Of a stretch of DNA of 12,847 nucleotides, positions 1-5,413 are shown piece by piece. The notes under the pieces were generated by a model. The model was not told the origin of the DNA. It worked only from the letters and a program-made list of their open reading frames with translations, and made no database searches. Source of the stretch: DASPKA01 sp035628335 (lineage in GTDB: Bacteria; Patescibacteriota; Doudnabacteria; UBA920). The translations under genes and the position numbers were made by a program. Position 1 is the stretch's first letter, and every line of letters begins with the position of its first letter. The stretch covers positions 1 through 12,847 of the forward strand of contig DASPKA010000137.1 in NCBI GenBank assembly GCA_035628335.1, read 5' to 3'.

Positions 1-27
1 ATAAAGTGAGAATAAAACAAAAAAAAT

Positions 28-2715
28 ATGAATAACAAAAACAAAATTCACATTTTAATAAAGGAAGTTGCGCATAGTCCGGTGAACATGTTTGTTGCCG
101 CTGTGTGCTTGATTTTCGCTGGTTCTATTGTTGTTACTGCGAGCGTGGTTAAGCTTACTCAGAGCGACCCACAAGCGGCTTTCTTTGCATTTGAGCCTAG
201 TCAGAGCTCTGCAGCAAATTCATGGTCTGCGACTTTTGAAGCTGAAAATTCAACCCTTGCAGCTGGGGCAGTTCAATGTCCAAATGGAGCGACGGCTGCG
301 TGTTCTAATCCGCGCCAAAGTGGGGTGAGTGCTATTCGACCTTCTTTTTCAGGAAGCGGGTATGTGACTAGTAATTTCGCGAACAACGCGTATGTCTCAA
401 AAAACGTCACTATGCCTGGTACAGACCAGCAATCCTTTTATATCTGGGGTAAGGTTCTGACTCGTACATATGCGGCCTTAAGCAAAATTTACCCCTATCA
501 GGAAGATTCGCTACAGGTACAGGTATATGAGAACAATGCAAGTGGTCAGACCTTAATAGTAAATACAACTTGGGATGTGAATGAAGCAGGCGGTAAGTTT
601 GCTCATGGTTCTGCTAACCTCCATAACCAATGGGTTTGGTCAGCTATGGGCATGCGTCGTGCTGAGGCAGGTACTGCAAGCTGCGATCTTCCATCTACTA
701 CAATCCTCTGTGTTCAGCAGAGAGCGCTCTCTTTAACTGGCGGGAAAACTTATGAATTTCGTTTCTATATTCGTGAAGCAAACACCAGACTCGATACATT
801 CTACATAACCAATGACATAAGTCTGATTCCTCAAGATGGAGGCACATACCAGGGCGTTATTCCTGGTACTATAAAGATACAAGCAGTGAGCGTCTCGCAT
901 TCTTTACCTAGCGGAGCTATAAATACAAACATTGCTAAGTTTACTTTGCAAGCAAGTAACGAGGACATACGGGTTATTTCTTTGGCTGTAACGCCCGTAC
1001 TCTCGGGTATGGTTCCGTCAGCAAATGGTATAAGAAATGTAGGTTTACACTTAGATGGTGTCCGAATTGGATTAATACAAAACTGGAATGGGTCAGGAAG
1101 CTTGCATTATAATTTAGAACCAAGCGGGATTCCCTTTATATTACAGAAAGATAAACTCTACGAACTTACTGTATCAGCAGACTTGGTAAGCACAACAGGT
1201 GTCCCATATAATGCTGGAAGTGTGTACGTATCACTACCCAATACGGGAGTAACAAATGGCGAAGGAGTAACAACTAAACAGGTTACCTTCGTGCCCTTAG
1301 CTACTACTAATTCAATTATCAACTCAATTCAACGTTCAGCATCTGTTACCGTCACAGTACCTCAGCAATCAGGCGGGGCTAAGTATTACTTAGGTGCAAA
1401 TGGTCAGGCTGTAGTACCTTACCAGTTCACTATTACGGGTCAGAGACCGACACAAGTGACCATTAGTCGCATTCCATATGGTGGCGGTGTTACGTTGTCT
1501 CCTGTTGCAGTGTTTCTAACTGATATGAATTGCCCTCAGGTAGCTTCTCAGGTTGGAGTATATGCATGCAATGGCACGTTTACTCAAGCGAGTCAGGGAG
1601 TATATGTGTTCGATGTGTTTGACTCCAGCAACCCGGGTGTTAAAGCACGCTCCGGCCAGTACTCTGTTCTGCCAACGCCTACCACGATTACTTTCTCTCG
1701 GCCAACGACTGGAGATGTGTATTATGTTCCCCAGGCATCACCATATAGAGCAAGTATCCCTTATACGTTTAAGGTAACAAACTCTTTGCCTTCGCAGCTG
1801 AAATTTAGATTTTTTTCTAGTGCCATTTCTAGTCTTCAGGCATATACGATAAGTTCTTCAAACATTTGTCGCAGTTTAAACACCACTCCTGCAAGCTTTG
1901 AATGTAAGAGTGAAAGTGGGTTTCAGGTAGGAACCACAGGAGCATACAAGATTGAAGTAAAGAGCGCGGACGACAACACAGTTGTAGCCGTATCTCCATC
2001 ATTTACAATTTCGCTGCAACCTCTTGCACTATCTACAACTATCTCAAATGTTGTAGCTCCTGTTACCGGTCAATCTGTTGCAGTTAACCAAACACAAGCA
2101 GTGATTATTCCGCTTACATTTACTGTAAGTGGCACTTTACCTGCAAACATGATGTTCAAGTTGTTTAAGGACGGAAGTTTGGTTCCTGGCAAGTGGTATC
2201 AGCGACCAGCAGGTGAATACTGTCCTGCATCCAGTTCGAGCCAGGGAGTGCACTCATGTAGCGGCCCCATAGGGTTTGAAGCTGTTGCTGCAGGAAGTTA
2301 CCAGGTAGAGGTGAGTGACCCATTGTACAGCTCTGTACGAGCACTGTCTCCGGTGTTTCAGGTACCCGCATACCAGGCAACGTCGACCATAACTAATGTG
2401 ATAGTCCCAGCGACCGCACAGATCGTGTACTCACTTCAAGCAGTCGTAGCTCCGGTTAGCTTTTCCATCACTGGGGTTATACCACCAAACTTAACATTTG
2501 CATTGATTAAAGATGGTACTCCGGTCAGTGGAAAGGTATATAGTCATACTTCAGGCCAGAGTTGCCCTTTGTCAGGCTTAAGTAATGGAATGTATTCGTG
2601 CAGTGAGTTGGCAGGGTTCACGAACTTGTTAGCTGGCACGTATCAAATTGAGATTAATTCTACCTCAAACCCTGCAATTAAAGCCCGTTCAGGTTCTTTC
2701 CAAGTTCCTAATTAA
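28..2715 (+). CDS. Large N-terminally anchored surface protein with CBM-like domain and four Ig-like repeats
   Basis: The predicted protein has 895 residues. Residues 18-42 form one hydrophobic membrane segment after a short basic N-terminus, so the rest should lie outside the cell. Residues 65-265 resemble a CBM6/CBM35-type carbohydrate-binding beta-sandwich: a FEAENSTL start, a late LTGGKTYEFRFYIRE strand pair and a closing LDTFYITND. Residues 281-420 form a second beta-domain (KFTLQASNED, then LYELTVSADL), a style I associate with CPR surface proteins. Residues about 438-895 are four tandem Ig-like repeats of 112-118 residues, each with a Cys pair exactly 12 apart (502/514, 614/626, 732/744, 846/858). 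Extra Cys pairs occur at 84/92 and 219/228. There is no LPXTG or other C-terminal anchor. The ATG at 28 follows an A-rich leader with no clear Shine-Dalgarno site. Adhesion or glycan binding is inferred; the ligand is unknown. Confidence 0.85.
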   Translation: MNNKNKIHILIKEVAHSPVNMFVAAVCLIFAGSIVVTASVVKLTQSDPQAAFFAFEPSQSSAANSWSATFEAENSTLAAGAVQCPNGATAACSNPRQSGVSAIRPSFSGSGYVTSNFANNAYVSKNVTMPGTDQQSFYIWGKVLTRTYAALSKIYPYQEDSLQVQVYENNASGQTLIVNTTWDVNEAGGKFAHGSANLHNQWVWSAMGMRRAEAGTASCDLPSTTILCVQQRALSLTGGKTYEFRFYIREANTRLDTFYITNDISLIPQDGGTYQGVIPGTIKIQAVSVSHSLPSGAINTNIAKFTLQASNEDIRVISLAVTPVLSGMVPSANGIRNVGLHLDGVRIGLIQNWNGSGSLHYNLEPSGIPFILQKDKLYELTVSADLVSTTGVPYNAGSVYVSLPNTGVTNGEGVTTKQVTFVPLATTNSIINSIQRSASVTVTVPQQSGGAKYYLGANGQAVVPYQFTITGQRPTQVTISRIPYGGGVTLSPVAVFLTDMNCPQVASQVGVYACNGTFTQASQGVYVFDVFDSSNPGVKARSGQYSVLPTPTTITFSRPTTGDVYYVPQASPYRASIPYTFKVTNSLPSQLKFRFFSSAISSLQAYTISSSNICRSLNTTPASFECKSESGFQVGTTGAYKIEVKSADDNTVVAVSPSFTISLQPLALSTTISNVVAPVTGQSVAVNQTQAVIIPLTFTVSGTLPANMMFKLFKDGSLVPGKWYQRPAGEYCPASSSSQGVHSCSGPIGFEAVAAGSYQVEVSDPLYSSVRALSPVFQVPAYQATSTITNVIVPATAQIVYSLQAVVAPVSFSITGVIPPNLTFALIKDGTPVSGKVYSHTSGQSCPLSGLSNGMYSCSELAGFTNLLAGTYQIEINSTSNPAIKARSGSFQVPN

Positions 2716-2718
2716 ACC

Positions 2719-2814
2719 ATGAAAAATAAAAAGAGAAAAAAACAGTCTAAGTCGACAAAGTCAAAGCTCTTCCTAAGAGTTTGGCTCAACGTCTTAGATA
2801 TGCGCAAAGCATAA
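2719..2814 (+). CDS. 31-codon Lys-rich mini-ORF between the two surface-protein genes
   Basis: An ATG three bases after the TAA of the large surface gene opens 31 codons ending in TAA, and the next gene's ATG follows four bases later. The peptide starts MKNKKRKKQSK, so it is strongly basic, and ends LFLRVWLNVLDMRKA. It lies in the same frame as the upstream gene. Its layout (Lys-rich head, then S-K-x-x-LF) resembles the first 35 residues of the downstream protein, but the membrane segment and ectodomain are missing. It could be a decayed duplicate of that gene's 5' end, a coupling ORF that carries ribosomes into the next gene, or chance. Compact placement is the main support. Confidence 0.35.
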   Translation: MKNKKRKKQSKSTKSKLFLRVWLNVLDMRKA

Positions 2815-2818
2815 CCAT

Positions 2819-3352
2819 ATGAACGCTACGAACAAAAAGAAAAATCAAAAGAAGAAAAAAGTGAAAAAGATTTCCAAGACAAGGAAGTTATTTTACTTTG
2901 TTTCCGGTCTTAATACCAGTGACTTGGCAGTAGTGGCGTGTATGCTTTTATTTGTGGTGTTTGAGTTGCAGTTTTTCTCCGTAGCCGACAAACTCCCCAC
3001 GTTCTCATATGCTGCTCAGCGAAGCAGCGCCAGTGAGATAGTGCACGACCATGCAGGCCATACCGATGCAGAGGACTTGGTGGTATGGAGAGTGAATAAT
3101 GGAGTCAGGAAACGAGGAGAGGTTCAGCAGGTCTCTTGGACAGACTACTCAGACGGGAACGGCAAGTTGTACCTAGTCAGCGATTCAGGCAAAGCCACTT
3201 TGCTTACGACTCAAGAATACATTGCGGGGCTTAACCACCTGCAAGTGGTTACCTATAACTGGAAAGTCAACGTTCCTGCAGGCAAGTACCAGTTCCTTGT
3301 TAAAAACACCGAAAACCTTTCAGCCACAACCGACTGGTTTGAAGTAAAGTGA
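2819..3352 (+). CDS. Membrane-anchored protein with one extracellular Ig-like domain
   Basis: The predicted protein has 177 residues. Residues 1-23 are extremely Lys-rich, residues 34-55 form one hydrophobic helix, and residues 56-85 form a linker with several His and Asp. Residues 86-177 form a beta-sandwich ending in FEVK. The pattern (GEVQQVSWTDYS, KLYLVSD, YNWKVNVPAGKYQFLVKN) resembles the Kre9/Knh1-type Ig-like domain found in many secreted proteins; I see a resemblance, not a firm assignment. The charge distribution predicts an N-in, C-out topology. No catalytic motif is visible and the ectodomain has no Cys. The ATG follows a mini-ORF stop by four bases, without a Shine-Dalgarno site, so coupled translation with the upstream surface gene is likely. 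The end is a tandem TGA TAA. Confidence 0.75.
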   Translation: MNATNKKKNQKKKKVKKISKTRKLFYFVSGLNTSDLAVVACMLLFVVFELQFFSVADKLPTFSYAAQRSSASEIVHDHAGHTDAEDLVVWRVNNGVRKRGEVQQVSWTDYSDGNGKLYLVSDSGKATLLTTQEYIAGLNHLQVVTYNWKVNVPAGKYQFLVKNTENLSATTDWFEVK

Positions 3353-3369
3353 TAAGTTCATTCCCACAC

Positions 3370-3396
3370 TAAAGCGTATCTTATTAGTACGCTTTA
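3370..3396. terminator. Bidirectional terminator between convergent genes
   Basis: A 9-bp perfect stem (TAAAGCGTA at 3370-3378 with TACGCTTTA at 3388-3396) encloses a 9-base loop. It sits 17 bases after the surface-operon stop and contains the stop codon of the convergent PIN toxin in its loop. T-rich flanks are weak on both sides, so efficiency is uncertain. Confidence 0.55.
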
Positions 3397-3812
3397 TTTG
3401 ATTCGAGAAATTCCGAAGGTGTTACAATTTTTAGTTTTTTATATTTGTTTATATCTCTCAGGTCTTTATCGCCGGTGATAATGTGAGTGCAGTTGCCGAG
3501 AATGGCGGTTTCTAAAATATGATTATCATTAGGATCTCTGCTGATATTTATAGTAATTTCGCCAAGCAAGACAATTTCGGCATCTGCTCTAATTAATAGT
3601 TCCATTTTTTTCAAATCTGAAATAAACTCTGGAAATTTTTGTCTGACTTTTCTGCGCATTGCTGTAAAAATTTCTTCAGAAATAACTACAGCAATTAACC
3701 CAAATATAAATAACTCCACAACTTGCCTGGGTTTTCCTCCAAAGATGAGAGCAGATAACCAGACATTTGTATCTATCACCACTCGAATTGGATCAATTCT
3801 CAAGAGCGGCAT
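3384..3812 (-). CDS. PIN-domain toxin (putative RNase of a type II toxin-antitoxin pair)
   Basis: From the ATG at 3812 the protein has 142 residues, the usual size for a PIN toxin of the COG1569 kind. The fold's acidic cluster is present: D14 in VVIDTN, E46/E47 in ISEEIF, D93 and D96 in RDPNDN, and D115/D117 in TGDKDL. Such enzymes are metal-dependent RNases held inactive by a cognate antitoxin. I chose 3812 over an in-frame start at 3932, because the longer form adds 40 residues unlike any PIN domain and buries the antitoxin gene. With this start the two genes overlap by 20 bases, implying coupled translation. Composition is odd: three 60-base blocks, 3421-3480, 3601-3660 and 3661-3720, hold 17, 18 and 17 G+C, about 30%, against 32 of 60 for 3121-3180 in the neighbouring surface gene. 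Confidence 0.87.
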   Translation of the reverse strand: MPLLRIDPIRVVIDTNVWLSALIFGGKPRQVVELFIFGLIAVVISEEIFTAMRRKVRQKFPEFISDLKKMELLIRADAEIVLLGEITINISRDPNDNHILETAILGNCTHIITGDKDLRDINKYKKLKIVTPSEFLESNKAY

Positions 3813-4020
3813 AGATTTCTTGTTCAGATTTAATGCCCAAGACGCGGCCTTTTCGATTACTTGAATCGAGCAAGCGAGTCCATTGTCGCCGACGGGTGAG
3901 GTCGACCAAAGCCAAACGGCGGAAATATTCACTTCGAGAAGACATTTCCTGTTTTGCCACTTTGTCTATTTCTTTGAGTAGTTTGGCGTCAAGAGCAATG
4001 TTAAGAGTTTTAGTTGCCAT
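3793..4020 (-). CDS. Ribbon-helix-helix (CopG-like) antitoxin
   Basis: The predicted protein has 75 residues. Residues 3-10 (TKTLNIAL) form the DNA-contacting strand, followed by two helices (AKLLKEIDKVAKQE and SRSEYFRRLALVDLTRR), the standard ribbon-helix-helix plan. The C-terminal tail from about residue 45 (SSNRKGRVLGIKSEQEIYAAL) would wrap the toxin. Such proteins dimerise, neutralise the partner RNase and repress their own promoter. The gene lies directly upstream of the PIN toxin and overlaps it by 20 bases. A strong promoter and short repeats suited to autorepression lie just upstream. No clear Shine-Dalgarno site precedes the ATG at 4020. The 3841-3900 block within this gene has 34 of 60 G+C, far richer than the toxin, which suggests the pair is mosaic. 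Confidence 0.85.
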   Translation of the reverse strand: MATKTLNIALDAKLLKEIDKVAKQEMSSRSEYFRRLALVDLTRRRQWTRLLDSSNRKGRVLGIKSEQEIYAALEN

Positions 4021-4042
4021 ACATGTAATTTTAATTATATGT
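4021..4042. promoter_or_regulatory. Imperfect inverted repeat at the antitoxin start (candidate operator)
   Basis: The 22 bases immediately upstream of the antitoxin ATG form two 11-base arms (ACATGTAATTT and TAATTATATGT) that match at 9 of 11 positions when one is reverse-complemented. The position covers the transcript start expected from the promoter at 4047-4075, so binding there could block transcription. Assignment as an operator is inference. Confidence 0.4.
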
Positions 4043-4045
4043 AAA

Positions 4046-4075
4046 TATTGTATAGGTATTGTATTACCTTGTCAA
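4046..4075 (-). promoter_or_regulatory. Sigma70-type promoter of the toxin-antitoxin pair with internal direct repeats
   Basis: On the minus strand a perfect TTGACA (4075-4070) is followed after exactly 17 bases by TACAAT (4052-4047), one mismatch from consensus. The ATG is 26 bases downstream of the -10 box. Two copies of ATACAATA (4064-4057 and 4053-4046) are spaced 11 bases start to start, about one helical turn. The second copy covers the -10 box. This is the arrangement expected for autorepression by a ribbon-helix-helix antitoxin. Confidence 0.75.
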
Positions 4076-4097
4076 ACTCTGTGGGTATGTGTCTTAT

Positions 4098-4125
4098 GTC
4101 ATTCCCGCGGAGGCGGGAATCCATG
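4098..4125. repeat. REP-like palindromic repeat unit
   Basis: A GC-rich perfect 8-bp inverted repeat, ATTCCCGC (4101-4108) and GCGGGAAT (4113-4120), has a GGAG loop and the flanks GTC and CCATG. I recognise this GTCATTCCCGCG...CGGGAATCCATG form as a dispersed intergenic palindrome seen in many bacterial genomes. Only one copy lies in this window, so its repeat nature here is from prior knowledge. It stands out against an AT-rich surround. Confidence 0.6.
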
Positions 4126-4206
4126 CGCTTCATTGTCGAGTCTTTTTCATACAGAAACCCATGACAGATAAACGCTCTGCCAGCTTACAGCCGGCTAATA
4201 CAAAGC

Positions 4207-4226
4207 CACCGGACCTTAGTCCGGTG
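4207..4226. other. Perfect 8-bp hairpin upstream of the terminator
   Basis: CACCGGAC (4207-4214) and GTCCGGTG (4219-4226) form a perfect stem with a CTTA loop, only 11 bases from the next hairpin at 4238. No T-run follows on either strand, so it is not a terminator by itself. It may be structure in the 3' end of the minus-strand operon transcript, or part of a short plus-strand ORF region. Confidence 0.45.
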
Positions 4227-4237
4227 ATTGGTTACTA

Positions 4238-4268
4238 AAAATCACTACCGGTTTGTGGTAGTGATTTT
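4238..4268. terminator. Strong intrinsic terminator of the c-di-GMP operon
   Basis: A perfect 12-bp stem joins AAAATCACTACC (4238-4249) to GGTAGTGATTTT (4257-4268) around a 7-base loop. On the minus strand it follows the membrane protein's stop by three bases and ends in a run of five T. On the plus strand the stem ends in TTTTCTTTT, so it could stop transcription both ways. Confidence 0.85.
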
Positions 4269-4271
4269 CTT

Positions 4272-5396
4272 TTATTGTTCTTTTATCATTGAGTCGAACT
4301 CGGTTCCTTCTTCCCTGAACATGTCGTTGTTATAAGTCTTGTAGAAGTCTGGGTTATGCATTTCTTCGTATTTCTGTACGTCACCCATGAGGCCTTCCTT
4401 AAAGCCTTTCCAGAATTTTTCGGGATTTGATGCTGCAGCGGTTATAAAGTACACTAGTGCACTCACGAGCATAAGGCCAAAAACTCCGGCGATGATGTTG
4501 CTTGCGAGTGCGCCATTAGAAATTTTAGTCTTGGGTAGGTTCTGCGTTTTGATTGTCTTAAGCTGACGGAAGGTAATGTAAGTATAGATAATAGGCACAG
4601 GGAACCAGAGCAGGCTTATAAGCACACCAATGCCAGGGATAAGCTGAAGTAAAGCTACTGCAAACGCCACAATACCAATGAAAGCAGCGCGGCCAAATGT
4701 TTCCCACCAGTAGTTTTTTGTTAGATCCCAGGAAGCTTTTAATGCTTTTACAGGGCCTAGGTTGTCTTCATATATGTTGTAAAAGATCCACTGGAGATAA
4801 TGGCATACAATAATGGCTGGAATAATAAGTAAAATACTGCTGCCAAGGGTTATAAGCACAAACAGTACGAACGCTCCAAAAAAGATATGAGCTTTCTGTA
4901 AGGCTTGCTTCCAAACACTCCATACGGTTGGCGCAAAACTTTTGTTTTTTAATAGCAGGATTATGGCGCCAAATTCTGAAAGTACTGTAAGGATAATCGC
5001 AGAAAAGATGGCAATGCCTAACAACACGAAGATAATAATTTCCCCTGCTGATGTCTGTCGTGTTTGAGCTGGCTCGCCGAAAGATGTAAGAAACAAGGTG
5101 AGTGCCATCAGCAGTCCTAATGGTACCAGTACCACTAGTGGAGCATATGCAACGCCGAGCATTCTCCAAAATATATCTTTATATATTTTAAAAGAGGATT
5201 TTAAGTTTTCAAACACTGGTTGAAAACCGGTTGCTAGTGGGTTTTGCGGAGCAGTCGGTTCACTTGCTGCGTTCGACAACGCTGCATCAATGACAGATGG
5301 TTCCCAGCCCGCATGCACGAGAGCTTGCCGTATTGTCTCGTCGCTTTCCCCACGGGATTTTTTTGCAGAGATAAATTTTAGAATATCTTGATTCAT
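4272..5396 (-). CDS. Multipass membrane protein with UBA-like N-terminal segment
   Basis: The predicted protein has 374 residues. Residues 1-42 form a small helical, UBA-like segment (AKKSRGESDETIRQALVHAG, then WEPSVIDAAL) of a kind often found at the N-terminus of CPR membrane proteins. Hydrophobic segments lie near 79-105, 118-150, 171-200, 228-265 and 301-322, enough for about six passes. The amphipathic stretch ASWDLTKNYWWETFGR between the third and fourth segments resembles the repeat motif of YciC/DUF975-like and GPDPase-membrane-domain proteins. The C-terminal 50 residues are polar and charged. The ATG lies 17 bases after the stop of the GGDEF-EAL gene, with a weak AGGG about 7 bases upstream, so it is the last gene of that operon. 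The molecular role is unknown; a membrane-organising or transport-related role is a guess. Confidence 0.75.
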   Translation of the reverse strand: MNQDILKFISAKKSRGESDETIRQALVHAGWEPSVIDAALSNAASEPTAPQNPLATGFQPVFENLKSSFKIYKDIFWRMLGVAYAPLVVLVPLGLLMALTLFLTSFGEPAQTRQTSAGEIIIFVLLGIAIFSAIILTVLSEFGAIILLLKNKSFAPTVWSVWKQALQKAHIFFGAFVLFVLITLGSSILLIIPAIIVCHYLQWIFYNIYEDNLGPVKALKASWDLTKNYWWETFGRAAFIGIVAFAVALLQLIPGIGVLISLLWFPVPIIYTYITFRQLKTIKTQNLPKTKISNGALASNIIAGVFGLMLVSALVYFITAAASNPEKFWKGFKEGLMGDVQKYEEMHNPDFYKTYNNDMFREEGTEFDSMIKEQ

Positions 5397-5413
5397 AGGT
5401 TTACCCTAACATA

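Noticed and set aside
2713..2715. Stop-codon recoding joining the large surface gene to the mini-ORF.
   Set aside because: The codon is TAA, which is not reassigned in the known CPR alternative code (only TGA is), and TAA ends several other genes here.
3813..3932. A 40-residue N-terminal extension of the PIN toxin from a start at 3932.
   Set aside because: The extension has no family feature and would place most of the antitoxin gene within the toxin gene; the ATG at 3812 gives the normal domain start and a usual short overlap.
4098..4125. A CRISPR repeat.
   Set aside because: Only a single copy exists in the window, there is no spacer array or cas gene, and the palindrome matches the form of dispersed intergenic repeats.
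3833..4171. A 112-codon plus-strand open frame over the antitoxin gene.
   Set aside because: It lies antisense to a well-supported ribbon-helix-helix gene, runs through the promoter and the palindromic repeat, and encodes a low-complexity Arg/Ser-rich product without any domain.
4141..4268. Possible tRNA or riboswitch formed by the two neighbouring hairpins.
   Set aside because: No cloverleaf, anticodon arm or T-loop sequence is present and no conserved riboswitch core is recognisable; a terminator plus an extra hairpin explains the structure.
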